Assembly: GCF_027938815.1 (NCBI RefSeq)
Contig: NZ_CP115913.1
Location: 5,711,130-5,775,129, forward strand
Direction of reading: 5' to 3'
From: Oceanirhabdus sp. W0125-5
GTDB taxonomy: Bacteria > Bacillota > Clostridia > Clostridiales > Clostridiaceae
DNA: 64,000 bases
Position numbers and translations under genes: made by a program. Shown piece by piece: positions 42,367 to 51,765 of this stretch; the first letter of the stretch is position 1; every line of letters begins with the position of its first letter. The notes below the pieces were generated by a model. It saw only the letters and a list, made by a program, of their open reading frames with translations, ran no database searches and was not told the origin of the DNA.

Positions 42367-43383
42367 TTACAATATTGTTATATATTGCATTGTAAATTCA
42401 CTTCCCTCTCCCACTTTAGAATTTACATTTATTTTATGATTCAATTTATTTGATATTTCTTTAATCAAATATAATCCAACACCTGACGAACCATTAACCT
42501 TCCTTCCATTCTCGCCAGTAAAAAAAGGTTCAAATATTCGCCTCCTATCCTGTTCAGGTATCCCCATCCCCTCATCTTTAATGGTTAAAGAAATATTATC
42601 ATCACTTTTAGATATAATATAATATAAATTTTTATTTTCCTTTTCAGCTTTCGAATACTTTATTGCATTATTTGTTAACTGTTCTATAATAAACTCATTC
42701 CATTTTAAGTCTGTTAAAATATTAGTATTATCTTCATTACAGATAATTTGAGGAAAAACTCTATTATAAATAAATTCTCTTCTTTTTTTATTTATAATCC
42801 TTGAAACAATTTCTTTTAAATCCACCTTTTCAGGAAGATAGTCCTTTTCAAAATCTTCAAGTCTAATAAAACTCAATGCTTTCTCTAAATCATCTGTCAG
42901 TCTTAATATTTCTTCTTTTAATTCCTTTTTTAAATCTGATATTTCAGTTATATCGTTATTTTGCATAACAAGTTCCATAACAGAAACTGGCGTCTTCATG
43001 TCATGTATCCATTGAGAAAAAAATTGCCTGAAGCTTTTCATTTTTGAACTTACAATACTAAGCTCATTCATATATTTATTAAACTGAAAATCTAAGGTTT
43101 TAAAAACTAAGTTTTTACTATAGCTTAATGAATTATAATTAAAATTGATGCTATGCATAGATTCTTTTAGTGACTTAATAAAATTAAAGTATTCCATAGC
43201 TCTGAAAAACATATAAATCAAATATATAGTAAAGCTTATAAGTATTGGATATATAATTTCCGCTGCCCCATTAGTTGTAATATGATAGAAAAAAATTATA
43301 ATAAAACTATTAAAAAGAAATGCTAAAGTAAAACCTGCACTATCACCTATAAATCCAAATAACTCTTCTCTTTTCACTAACAT
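42367..43383 (-). CDS. BceS-type intramembrane-sensing histidine kinase
   Basis: A 338-residue kinase with two closely spaced membrane helices and almost no extracellular loop, typical of BceS. The phosphorylated histidine is H127 in FFSQWIHDMKTPVSV; the ATPase domain has NNAIKYS (N box), DEGMGIPEQDRRRIFEPFF (G1/F box) and GSSGVGLYL (G2). Such kinases sense flux through the partner BceAB transporter. It lies 24 bases after its response regulator gene. Confidence 0.92.
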   Translation of the reverse strand: MLVKREELFGFIGDSAGFTLAFLFNSFIIIFFYHITTNGAAEIIYPILISFTIYLIYMFFRAMEYFNFIKSLKESMHSINFNYNSLSYSKNLVFKTLDFQFNKYMNELSIVSSKMKSFRQFFSQWIHDMKTPVSVMELVMQNNDITEISDLKKELKEEILRLTDDLEKALSFIRLEDFEKDYLPEKVDLKEIVSRIINKKRREFIYNRVFPQIICNEDNTNILTDLKWNEFIIEQLTNNAIKYSKAEKENKNLYYIISKSDDNISLTIKDEGMGIPEQDRRRIFEPFFTGENGRKVNGSSGVGLYLIKEISNKLNHKINVNSKVGEGSEFTMQYITIL

Positions 43384-43407
43384 CCCCCCAAATCCTTAAT
43401 ATTACGA

Positions 43408-44094
43408 TTATTCTAACTCTGTAGAATCTAGAAAATAACCTGCTCCTCTTTTTGTTTTAATAAGATTATCTATACCCAGTTCTAATAGCTTATTTCTAAT
43501 TCTATTCACATTTACTGTTAAAGCATTATCATCAACAAAAGATGCCTCATCCCATAAGGCTTCAAGAAGTTCCTCTCTTGATAAAACTTTATCTGCATTT
43601 TGTATAAGTTTTTTTATAAGCTTCATCTCATTTTTAGAAAGCTCCGTAAATTTATCATAATAATTAAGCTTAAAAGTCTCTTCTATAAGCTCTAAACTAT
43701 TTACTTTTATAACATCATTCTGAGAATATTCTCCATAACATCTTCTTAAAGCAACTTTAATTTTTGCATGTAATATTTCTATATTAAAAGGCTTGGTCAC
43801 ATAATCGTCAGCACCTAATTCCATTCCCATAATTTGCTCCATCTCTCCACTTCTTGCTGAAGTTATTATAATTGGAGCTTTTGAAATTTTTCTAAAAGCT
43901 CTACAAAGATAGAAACCATCTAAATAAGGTAAATTAATATCTAACAGAACTAAGTGAGGAGATAACTTTTTAAATTGCTCTTCTACATTATCAAAACTTT
44001 CTACAGTAACAACATTATATTTAAACCTTTTTAAATGCTCTTTGACAATATTACATAATTTCAAATCATCCTCTATTAAAAAAATTGTAAACAT
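43408..44094 (-). CDS. BceR-type OmpR-family response regulator
   Basis: A 228-residue regulator. Receiver domain with the acidic pair EDD near residue 8, phosphorylation site D52 in HLVLLDINLPYLDG, and the conserved lysine in DDYVTKPF. The C-terminal winged helix (VLSREELLEALWDEASFVDDNALTVNVNRIRNKL) is typical. It is the first gene of the RSAB module and should activate the transporter genes when peptides are present. Confidence 0.93.
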   Translation of the reverse strand: MFTIFLIEDDLKLCNIVKEHLKRFKYNVVTVESFDNVEEQFKKLSPHLVLLDINLPYLDGFYLCRAFRKISKAPIIITSARSGEMEQIMGMELGADDYVTKPFNIEILHAKIKVALRRCYGEYSQNDVIKVNSLELIEETFKLNYYDKFTELSKNEMKLIKKLIQNADKVLSREELLEALWDEASFVDDNALTVNVNRIRNKLLELGIDNLIKTKRGAGYFLDSTELE

Positions 44095-44179
44095 AACTTT
44101 CCCCCAAAATTTCTAATATATTTTCTTAAAACATTATGTGGTAATTATATCATATTTAGTAATTCCTTTTAAATAAAAA

Positions 44180-44209
44180 CAGCTAGTGGATTATTATATC
44201 CACTAGCTG
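44180..44209. terminator. Terminator between bceR and the EcsC-like gene
   Basis: Perfect stem CAGCTAGTGGA / TCCACTAGCTG with an 8-base loop, overlapping the end of the EcsC-like gene; T's follow leftward. Confidence 0.75.
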
Positions 44210-44943
44210 CTTTTTTCAAGTTCTAGCAATCTCATACGATATGCTCCCATTGCCGTTTCACTGAGCTTTTCTATAAACTTTGAATTAACATAAGCACCTA
44301 CAAGAGCCCCTATTCCTGGTAGCATTTGTAACAGCTTTGCTAAATCAATATAATCTCTGTACTCTAATTGAAAACTTCTCCAATCAAAAGAATTTATATC
44401 ATCAGGTAATGTCTTAAAAAATTCTTCCCAATTCTCCATCTTCTCAAATACCTTATTCACATTTCTCTTACTTGAAAAAGCTAGTTGAAATATATTTAAT
44501 ATATAAATTCTCTCTTTATAATCATTTACATCAAATCCATATATAGCTGCAATATCATAAAGAAATTTAATTTTAATACTCATAAGTAAAGGTATATCCG
44601 TAAGTCCTAATAGTATTCCTCCAGCACCCGTTCCTGCCCCTTCTATCATAGCTGTAGTTTTGTATCTCTTAGTTTTTTGAGCAACTAATTCTTCTCTTTC
44701 TTGAAGTGTTTTATACTTATAAGGAGACTTAGTAATATATTTAGAACCAAACAACACAGCTTTAGTCATATTTTTAATAGCTGCAGTTACAATTTCATGA
44801 TATTTTTCAGGCAAAATACCATTAAATTTATTTTGAATCCCCTTTGAAGCATTTTCACCAAAGTTAGGTTTTTTCCTCATTTTCTTCTTCCATTTATTAA
44901 GTTCATATAGCGCCAATTCATTATACCAATGGATAAAAATCAC
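44203..44943 (-). CDS. EcsC family protein
   Basis: A 246-residue protein of the EcsC family. The signature regions are an amphipathic N-terminus, IEGAGTGAGGILLGLTDIPLLMSIKIKFLYDIAAIYG and the C-terminal LLQMLPGIGALVGAYVNSKFIEKL, both glycine-rich and weakly hydrophobic. EcsC accompanies an ABC exporter in Bacillus, but its biochemical role is unknown. AGGAGGTG lies at the start; the GTG at 44943 touches it, so the true start may be slightly downstream. Confidence 0.78.
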   Translation of the reverse strand: MIFIHWYNELALYELNKWKKKMRKKPNFGENASKGIQNKFNGILPEKYHEIVTAAIKNMTKAVLFGSKYITKSPYKYKTLQEREELVAQKTKRYKTTAMIEGAGTGAGGILLGLTDIPLLMSIKIKFLYDIAAIYGFDVNDYKERIYILNIFQLAFSSKRNVNKVFEKMENWEEFFKTLPDDINSFDWRSFQLEYRDYIDLAKLLQMLPGIGALVGAYVNSKFIEKLSETAMGAYRMRLLELEKSS

Positions 44944-45078
44944 CTCCTATAACTTATATTTATTATATGCTTAAAATAACATTTGTTCTATTAGAAAAAT
45001 CTCTTATCACACAATTAAATAATTAAATTACTTCCATAAGGATAAAATAACATTGAATATCATAAGGAGGTGCTGTAA

Positions 45079-45270
45079 TTGAATATGGATACTAGAGAAA
45101 TACTTATAAAAAAACTTCATGATGCTGAAGAAAATGTAAGGGATTATAAAGCTTATTCAGAGCATGTAGATAATGGTGAAATTGGTAGTGTGTTTGGAAA
45201 ATTTGCTGAAGAATCAGCTATTCAAGCTACAAAATTACAAGAATTATTAGATAAATATGATAACAAATAA
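45079..45270 (+). CDS. Small helical protein, unknown function
   Basis: A 63-residue soluble protein, mostly charged helix (TREILIKKLHDAEENVRDYKAYSEHVDN, then GKFAEESAIQATKLQELLDKY). The pattern E-x(n)-Y-x-E...FAEESA resembles one half of a rubrerythrin-like helical pair, but metal ligands are incomplete and I do not assign a function. AAGGAGGT lies seven bases before the TTG start, and a strong terminator follows, so the gene is likely real. Confidence 0.65.
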   Translation: MNMDTREILIKKLHDAEENVRDYKAYSEHVDNGEIGSVFGKFAEESAIQATKLQELLDKYDNK

Positions 45271-45281
45271 ATTATATTATT

Positions 45282-45306
45282 AAAGAGAATCCAAGGATTC
45301 TCTTTT
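45282..45306 (+). terminator. Rho-independent terminator
   Basis: AGAGAATCC-AA-GGATTCTCT hairpin followed by TTTTT, directly after the small helical protein gene. Confidence 0.8.
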
Positions 45307-45318
45307 TATTTTGAGTAA

Positions 45319-45843
45319 TTATCGTTTTAAATAATGTAGCACAACAATCCCTTCTTCTACTATGTAACTTTCAAGCTGTAAAGGTATAATAGGATTGTTT
45401 TCTAAAAATAATTTTCGCCCTTTCCCAAGTATCGTAGGAATAATTGCAATAATGTATTCATCAATTATATCTGCCTTAATGAATTGGTCGATTAACTCTC
45501 CTCCACCGAATAAATACATGTCTTTCCCTTCTTTGGTCTGCTCTTCTTGGAGTAATTTTACTATATCCCCACTAATAAATCTTACATTATCAAAACCCTT
45601 TTCTTTCTTTGATGTTGCAATGAATATTTCTTTATTTCTAAAAGGTTCAATATCACAATCCTCATAGGATTTTCTTCCCATAATCATTGTATCAATTGTA
45701 TCTAAAAATACCTCAAAGTTGAATTTCTCTTCGGTATTCAAATGAGTCTTTCCATCACCTACAATCCACTCATATTTTCCCTCTTCTGTAGCAATATAAC
45801 CATCTAAACTCATTGCTAAATTTAATATAATTTTTCTCTTCAT
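45319..45843 (-). CDS. RibD C-terminal / dihydrofolate reductase-like protein
   Basis: A 174-residue protein of the RibD_C (DHFR-like) fold: NLAMSLDGYIATEEGKYEWI at the start, DTMIMGRKSYEDC (NADPH-binding) in the middle, and MYLFGGGELIDQFIKADIIDEYIIAIIPTILGKGRKLF. Homologues next to WYL or HTH regulators are common stand-alone reductases with unknown substrates. It is divergent from such a regulator at 45953, which probably controls it. Confidence 0.86.
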   Translation of the reverse strand: MKRKIILNLAMSLDGYIATEEGKYEWIVGDGKTHLNTEEKFNFEVFLDTIDTMIMGRKSYEDCDIEPFRNKEIFIATSKKEKGFDNVRFISGDIVKLLQEEQTKEGKDMYLFGGGELIDQFIKADIIDEYIIAIIPTILGKGRKLFLENNPIIPLQLESYIVEEGIVVLHYLKR

Positions 45844-45952
45844 AAATTCCCCTCCTAGTATTTATATTTTAACCATAACCTATATGATATAATAATTATA
45901 AATTATTAATCTTGACATCTTATGTCATGTTTTATAGAAAGAAGGTACGTTA

Positions 45953-46909
45953 ATGAGAGCAGATCGTCTAATAATGATCATATTACTTCTTCAAACTCAC
46001 AAATCCATTACAGCCAAAACACTTGCTGAAAAGTTAGAAGTATCAGAACGTACTATTTATAGGGATATAGATGTCTTAAGTTCTTTAGGAGTTCCTGTAT
46101 ACTCAACTAGAGGTAGAACAGGTAGCATCAAGTTAATGGGAAATTTTCAAACTAGTCTTACTGGTCTAACCCAAAATGATATCTACTATTTTTCATTACC
46201 TGTTCCTAAAAAACTTATTGAGGATTTGGGAATTTCTACTCCAACTGATAGTAGTTATATGAAATTATTGAGCAATGCTCCTGAAGAAATAAAATCTTCC
46301 TTATCTAAAATAAATAATTTTCTCTATATTGATATAAGCTCTTGGACAAAAGAAACCTATCAAACCGATAAAAGTTTATTGCTTCAATTGCAACATGTAG
46401 TATGGGAAAGTCTTAAGATCGAAATAAACTATGAAAAAACAAATGGATTCAAGCTTTACAACTTAAAACCATTAGCATTAGTGCTAAAGCGAACGGTTTG
46501 GTATTTAGTTGCCATTGATGATAAATGTATCAAGAATTTTAGAGTGGATCGTATTAATAAATTAGAAATCAAATCTGATAAATTTAATCGTCCTTCAAAT
46601 TTTAACCTTGAAATCTATTGGAACACCACAGTTAATACATTTAGGAAAGAACTCCCTAAATATCCAGTTACATTTGAAGTAAATGAAGAACTCTACAATC
46701 ACTTAAAAAGAAGAAAAACCATTAGAATAATTGAAGAAGCTTTTGATTCAAGTGTAAAAGTTTATCGTTTAAAAATCCTTTTTGATGTTGAATTTGAAGC
46801 AATGCAGTTTGTTTTTGAATATGGAAATCAAATAAAAATTCTCAATCCAAAATCTTTAATTGATTCACTAAAAAGTAAAGCATATGAGATTTTAAAAACC
46901 TATAAGTAA
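45953..46909 (+). CDS. HTH-WYL (YafY-like) transcriptional regulator
   Basis: A 318-residue regulator. An N-terminal HTH_11 domain (ADRLIMIILLLQTHKSITAKTLAEKLEVSERTIYRDIDVLSSLGVPV) is followed by a WYL-domain region (LKPLALVLKRTVWYLVAIDD..IKNFRVDRI) and a WCX-like C-terminus (EAMQFVFEYGNQIKILNP). GAAGG lies near the start. It is divergent from the RibD-like reductase gene. Confidence 0.9.
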   Translation: MRADRLIMIILLLQTHKSITAKTLAEKLEVSERTIYRDIDVLSSLGVPVYSTRGRTGSIKLMGNFQTSLTGLTQNDIYYFSLPVPKKLIEDLGISTPTDSSYMKLLSNAPEEIKSSLSKINNFLYIDISSWTKETYQTDKSLLLQLQHVVWESLKIEINYEKTNGFKLYNLKPLALVLKRTVWYLVAIDDKCIKNFRVDRINKLEIKSDKFNRPSNFNLEIYWNTTVNTFRKELPKYPVTFEVNEELYNHLKRRKTIRIIEEAFDSSVKVYRLKILFDVEFEAMQFVFEYGNQIKILNPKSLIDSLKSKAYEILKTYK

Positions 46910-46971
46910 AATTCTGGCTTCTTACCATAAATGGGCTAATAGATTAACTATTAGCCTAAAATTTAAATATA

Positions 46972-47475
46972 TTATTTATTAAATTCTTCTATTACGTTAA
47001 GACACTTCAACTCATTCAGAAAATCATTAAAAGTCAATACTCTTGAAGCAGCTAATATAAGCTTTGCACTATTTAGTATTTTCTTATCTTCTGTAACAAG
47101 AGTATACTGTTTATCACTTTCACAAATACAAATCAGATTATAATCATTTCTAGAAAGTTTATTACCATTTATATAATAAATAAGTTTATTAGAATCATGT
47201 TTAATTGAAATATTGGGTTTATAAATTTCTGTTATGCCTTCTTCATCCTCATTAATTACATGCCCTAATAATCTTAAAAATCTATCTGATAGTACTGACA
47301 CTCCGTTAATTTTTCTATATTCTTTTATAGATAATTCTGCTGCTATATGATTATAAATCTTAAAATCAATCTCCCCACTTTTTTCTATAGCTTCAAATAA
47401 GTTAGGATATTTATCCCAAATTTTTATAACTATGTTTGAATCTAACAAGTACTCTTTCTTACCCAATATATCCAC
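46972..47475 (-). CDS. PIN-domain-like protein
   Basis: A 167-residue protein with PIN-type features: YLLDSNIVIKIWD with the first acidic residue, a middle acidic residue in SRNDYNLICICES and YTLVTEDKKILNSA near the end (TxD motif). PIN proteins are RNases, often toxins. There is no obvious antitoxin gene next to it: the upstream neighbour is a phosphotransferase gene 130 bases away. It may therefore be a solitary RNase. Confidence 0.7.
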   Translation of the reverse strand: MDILGKKEYLLDSNIVIKIWDKYPNLFEAIEKSGEIDFKIYNHIAAELSIKEYRKINGVSVLSDRFLRLLGHVINEDEEGITEIYKPNISIKHDSNKLIYYINGNKLSRNDYNLICICESDKQYTLVTEDKKILNSAKLILAASRVLTFNDFLNELKCLNVIEEFNK

Positions 47476-47571
47476 CTCTTTATCGAAATAAGTTCCTCGT
47501 TTAACATAATTATATTGTTAGCAATATTATTTATTAACATTCTTCACGTGAAATTAATTACAATTCAAAAA

Positions 47572-47596
47572 GCAGATCATCTTTAAAATGACCTAC
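47572..47596 (-). terminator. Terminator after the phosphotransferase gene
   Basis: GCAGATCAT pairs with ATGACCTAC (allowing G-U), followed leftward by TTTTT. Confidence 0.6.
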
Positions 47597-47604
47597 CTAA
47601 TTTG

Positions 47605-48594
47605 TTAAATAAAATCTAAATTCATTAAAGGAATATTTTTTTCTAGTCTTCTTTTAAAATCAATTTTGAATTTTTCTGCCCATTCAGGTAAATTGTTAAC
47701 ATCAAAACTTCTATGAATAACAATATATATAGTGAATTCCCTTAGTTTTATAAAGTTCATTAACTCTTTTAACCAAAAGTCATCTAGTTTATTCTCTACA
47801 TTATAACCTTTCATAAAACTAGGCAAAAATTCCTTTATAAATGAATTTCTTGTATCTGAATCCATGCTAAAAGCAGTTAAGTAAAATATAACTATTGCAA
47901 TATCACTTATATACCATTTATAACTACAATCATCAAAATCAAATATTGTAATCTTATTTTTCTCCACAAAGAAATTTCCAAAATGTATATCTGTATGAAT
48001 TAATCCATATGAATCAACATCTGTTGGTAACCCTTTAAGATATGTGATCAACTCATTATATTTCTCTATAATAAACTCATCTTCTTCTGGTAAAAAACTT
48101 GTACCATTTTTAAATAATATATCCTCATGCCATTCATATCTTTTAGGTATACCATCAGTAACCTTATATTTTTTTGTTAAGTTATGAAGTTTTCCTACTG
48201 CACGTCCATACTCAAAACAAAAATCATCATTAATAATTTCTTTAGTTGGTCTGCTTCCTTTAGCTTTTTCATATCCTGTTACAGTAAAATACGAGCCATC
48301 ACTTACTTTTACAATTTCAACTAGATTCCCTCCATTTGATTCAATTGGAATTGAAACATTCGCCTTATTTTTTGCTAAAAAATTCACCCAATCAAGTTCA
48401 GCTCTAATCATATCATATTCTCGATGATCACTATGACCAATCCTCAGAATGTATTCTTTGGAATTTCTCTTAAATTCATAAACAAAGTTTTCAAAACCTC
48501 CAATATACGTTACATCACTTAATGTCAATCCGAAAGATAATGCACATTCTTCTAATACTTTATCAGTAAATAGCTCTTTTATATGCTTTTCCAC
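47605..48594 (-). CDS. Aminoglycoside phosphotransferase (APH)-family kinase
   Basis: A 329-residue small-molecule kinase. The catalytic loop is YGLIHTDIHFGNFFVEKN and the metal-binding motif is ITIFDFDDCSYKWYISDIA. The N-lobe begins with LSDVTYIGGFENFVYEF and includes YILRIGHSDHR. The CotS/homoserine-kinase-like arrangement suggests phosphorylation of a small metabolite rather than an antibiotic; the substrate is unknown. A weak terminator follows. Confidence 0.85.
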   Translation of the reverse strand: MEKHIKELFTDKVLEECALSFGLTLSDVTYIGGFENFVYEFKRNSKEYILRIGHSDHREYDMIRAELDWVNFLAKNKANVSIPIESNGGNLVEIVKVSDGSYFTVTGYEKAKGSRPTKEIINDDFCFEYGRAVGKLHNLTKKYKVTDGIPKRYEWHEDILFKNGTSFLPEEDEFIIEKYNELITYLKGLPTDVDSYGLIHTDIHFGNFFVEKNKITIFDFDDCSYKWYISDIAIVIFYLTAFSMDSDTRNSFIKEFLPSFMKGYNVENKLDDFWLKELMNFIKLREFTIYIVIHRSFDVNNLPEWAEKFKIDFKRRLEKNIPLMNLDFI

Positions 48595-48689
48595 TATTAT
48601 TCCCCCACTTCAAAACCCTTTATTATTTTTCTTATATACATAATTATACTACTATTCATGTTTTCTTATGAACCATTATAATTGCATAA

Positions 48690-48722
48690 AACCAGCTTTT
48701 AATATTTATAAAAGCTGGTTTT
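48690..48722 (-). terminator. Terminator after the sensor kinase gene
   Basis: AACCAGCTTTT / AAAAGCTGGTT perfect stem with a 9-base loop. Confidence 0.75.
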
Positions 48723-48734
48723 GGTGATTATCTA

Positions 48735-51482
48735 TTATTCATATATATCAGAAAACTCAATATTTATTCTTTCTACATAATCATGTGTATTATTATGTTC
48801 AATATCCTTAATATTAACTTCATCTAAAACTTTAACAGGTAATTTTATAACAAACTCTGTTCCTTTTCCATATTCACTTTCAACCTCAATACTTCCCTCA
48901 TGCATTTCTACAAGGGATTTAACAAGAGATAATCCGATTCCACTTCCTTCATGATTTCGAGTTGTTGACTTATCAACTTGTCCAAATCTATTAAATATTA
49001 CATCTATCTTATTCTCTGGAATACCAATTCCTGTATCCTTTATTGACATAATAACTGTATCACCTTTGTCAAAAATATTTACAGTAATTTTTCCCCCTGA
49101 TTTCGTGAACTTTATTGAATTAGATATTAAATTTAAAATTATTCTTTCAATTTTATCAGGGTCACAAGCCATAATTTTTTCTTCGACATCAGTATCAAAA
49201 ATTATTTGAATGTTTTTATTTTCTATGTATTGTGCTACTGATAATGTAATATCTTCAACAGTACTTACAATATTGCAATTTTGCAAATCTATTTGAAAAT
49301 AATTTGCATCAATCTTAGTTATATCAATCAAATTATTTATTAATCTTAACAACCTAAATCCATTTTGATTTAAGATTTTAAGATACTGACTAATTTTTTC
49401 TCCTTCATTTCCATTAATTACATTTTGCAATTTAATCTTTAATAATTGAACAGAAGAAAATATTAAATTTAATGGTGTTTTAAATTCATGAGATAAGTTC
49501 CCAAAAAACTCATTTCTTACTCTCTCATATTCAATTGCTTCTTTTAAACGTCTTTCTTCTTCCTTTATCCTTTTCTGTAATTCTTCAGTCCTTTTACGCT
49601 CTGAAATATCTCTTACTATAGAAAGAATTGCTAATTTCCCTTCAATCTCATAATAAGTATCACATACTTCTACTTCTATAATTTTGCCATCCGATGTAAT
49701 TAATTTTTCTTCTATAATTCTTGGACTATTCCCATTTTTCATAAACTGTGCATGTTCTCTAACTTTTTCATGATAATCTTTATGTATAAATTCAAATACA
49801 CTCTTACCTATAAATTCTTCTGAACTTTGAGCACCCATAAGCTTTGCTAATGCAGGATTAACAAAAGTAACTTTTCCATTTATATGTGTGCAAATACCAT
49901 CTGGCGATGATTCAACAAGAAGTCTATATCGCTCTTCACTCTGTACTAATTTTTCACCCACTTTTTTTAATTCAGTTATATCACGTCCTAAAATAACTAA
50001 CCCTTTTCTTTCTCCATTATCATAAAAAATCGGGACCTTAATTATGTCATATACTTTATAGCTTCCATCATTTTGTGGTGATATTTCTTCTCCACGGACC
50101 ATTTCTCCTTTTTCCCATGCATAATCATCGGACTCTTTACAGTTTAAAAAGGTCTGTTTATAAGTAGCATTTATTTCTCCTATTTCTACATCAGTCTTTC
50201 CAATATAATCAATTCCTTCAAAGTTAAATCCTTTAAGGCATGCTTCATTAATTTTTAGATACCTTCCCTGGGCATCTTTAAATATCATAATATCTGGACC
50301 GGCATTTATAAGTGTTTGCAATCTCTCTTCATTCTCTCGTAAAGAACTTTCAGCTTTTTTACGTCTAGAAACATTTATATGAAGTATAATATTATTTATT
50401 ACAAGAATTGCAATAATTATAAATAATCCAAATTTCAAATTAACTCTTGATATAGATAAATTATCACTAGGCTTATTTATAACTATGCTGCCTATAGGCA
50501 ACTTTGAAATCTTAAAATCAAAAGACTTAATCTCATTATAATCAAACATATACGCGTTAGGACTTTCTGTTTCAATTGGTATTGTCTCAATATTTTCACC
50601 ACTTAAAACACGTAACGCTAATTCTGCTGCAAACTTACCTTGATTAAAGCCACAGGTTAATTTTCCTCCTACAATTCCATGGTCTAATAATTGATTCCAT
50701 AGACTATATATCGGAATATCAAAATTCTTTGCAAGTATCTGTATTCCATCTTCAATATTTATAAACTTACCATAATCATCAATAAAATCCCCTATAACAA
50801 GTAAACTGCTGTCTAAAGATAACCCCTTCACCTTTTCTTGAACTTGAGATATTGGTATATTATCAAGTAATTGAAACTCAATATTCTTATATAAAGGGAT
50901 TAAATCCTTCACTTTCTCTTCAAATTCTTCATGACTAGGCTTATTATCTGAAACTACAATCATCTTTTGCATATTAGGTTGAAGCTTCACTGCTGCAGCT
51001 ATAGTCCCCTTTACATCAACATCTTCAGTTACTCCTGTAATCAGTTTTTCACCATCTATCATAGTACTGTTAAAACCATTTACTCCACAAAACACAACTG
51101 GTGTATTAGGAAATAACTCATCTCTATATTTTAATAAAAAGTTTAATGCATTATTATCAGCCGATACTATAGCATCATATTTTTCATGTTTAAGTGTATA
51201 TTTATACACCTGATATAATTCTTCAAAGTATTTTTGATCATTTATTTTTTTGGTATCCATATATTTAATATCCATCAAAATATGATTTTTTTCAAATACG
51301 GATTCTATCCCTTTTTGAATACTGTCTGTCCATATATATCCATGATTATAAGAATGTAAAATCAAAACTTTTTTTTCAGTAACATGATCAGAATATACTG
51401 ATTGGCTCAACATAATAGCCATAAAAAATAAAAAAATTGATAAAATTAAAAATCTGACTGTTTTAATTTTAATGTTCTTCAA
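48735..51482 (-). CDS. Sensor histidine kinase with ABC-type substrate-binding sensor domain and two PAS domains
   Basis: A 915-residue kinase. N-terminal membrane segment (about 9-27), then an extracellular ABC_sub_bind-type domain (about 37-340; KKVLILHSYNHGYIWTDSIQKGIE, VVFCGVNGFN, VGGKLTCGFNQGKFAAELALRVLSGE). A second membrane segment follows (about 348-370), then PAS 1 (about 380-505), PAS 2 (about 515-635), HisKA with His in FFGNLSHEFKTPLNLI, and HATPase (NLISNSIKFT, DTGIGIPENKID, GSGIGLSLVKSL). No receiver domain and no adjacent response regulator gene. It probably senses a small extracellular ligand. Confidence 0.9.
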   Translation of the reverse strand: MKNIKIKTVRFLILSIFLFFMAIMLSQSVYSDHVTEKKVLILHSYNHGYIWTDSIQKGIESVFEKNHILMDIKYMDTKKINDQKYFEELYQVYKYTLKHEKYDAIVSADNNALNFLLKYRDELFPNTPVVFCGVNGFNSTMIDGEKLITGVTEDVDVKGTIAAAVKLQPNMQKMIVVSDNKPSHEEFEEKVKDLIPLYKNIEFQLLDNIPISQVQEKVKGLSLDSSLLVIGDFIDDYGKFINIEDGIQILAKNFDIPIYSLWNQLLDHGIVGGKLTCGFNQGKFAAELALRVLSGENIETIPIETESPNAYMFDYNEIKSFDFKISKLPIGSIVINKPSDNLSISRVNLKFGLFIIIAILVINNIILHINVSRRKKAESSLRENEERLQTLINAGPDIMIFKDAQGRYLKINEACLKGFNFEGIDYIGKTDVEIGEINATYKQTFLNCKESDDYAWEKGEMVRGEEISPQNDGSYKVYDIIKVPIFYDNGERKGLVILGRDITELKKVGEKLVQSEERYRLLVESSPDGICTHINGKVTFVNPALAKLMGAQSSEEFIGKSVFEFIHKDYHEKVREHAQFMKNGNSPRIIEEKLITSDGKIIEVEVCDTYYEIEGKLAILSIVRDISERKRTEELQKRIKEEERRLKEAIEYERVRNEFFGNLSHEFKTPLNLIFSSVQLLKIKLQNVINGNEGEKISQYLKILNQNGFRLLRLINNLIDITKIDANYFQIDLQNCNIVSTVEDITLSVAQYIENKNIQIIFDTDVEEKIMACDPDKIERIILNLISNSIKFTKSGGKITVNIFDKGDTVIMSIKDTGIGIPENKIDVIFNRFGQVDKSTTRNHEGSGIGLSLVKSLVEMHEGSIEVESEYGKGTEFVIKLPVKVLDEVNIKDIEHNNTHDYVERINIEFSDIYE

Positions 51483-51715
51483 TACAAGCCCCCCATTTTA
51501 TGCCTTAAAACATTATTTCAAAAAATTAAGGGATTCTAATAATATCCCAATAACTTTGTTACGTTCATAATTATTTACATAAAAACTTCTAATAATTAAT
51601 TATATATTATACTTCGACTTATTTCTATTTATTCTTTTGTAGAACAAGTCGAATTTAATAATATTCATTAAAAAAAGTAAATATAAAGTCATTTTTTATA
51701 CCTTAACAAATAAAT
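51483..51715. other. Non-coding gap upstream of the sensor kinase
   Basis: AT-rich. The only structure I see is an 8-bp inverted repeat TTCGACTT / AAGTCGAA (51615-51655, separated by about 25 bases), which resembles but does not match the Spo0A box. No gene is apparent. Confidence 0.4.
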
Positions 51716-51738
51716 AAGCCCCAAAATAAATGGGACTT
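51716..51738 (-). terminator. Terminator after the aminotransferase gene
   Basis: AAGCCCCA / TGGGACTT (one mismatch) hairpin downstream of the MalY/PatB gene. Confidence 0.55.
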
Positions 51739-51765
51739 TACATATTATTTAATTTAAATTTTATC

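Noticed and set aside
51615..51655. Spo0A-box-like TTCGACTT / AAGTCGAA pair upstream of the sensor kinase
   Set aside because: The Spo0A box is TGTCGAA (TTCGACA); neither half matches fully, and an 8-bp inverted repeat is weak evidence in AT-rich DNA.
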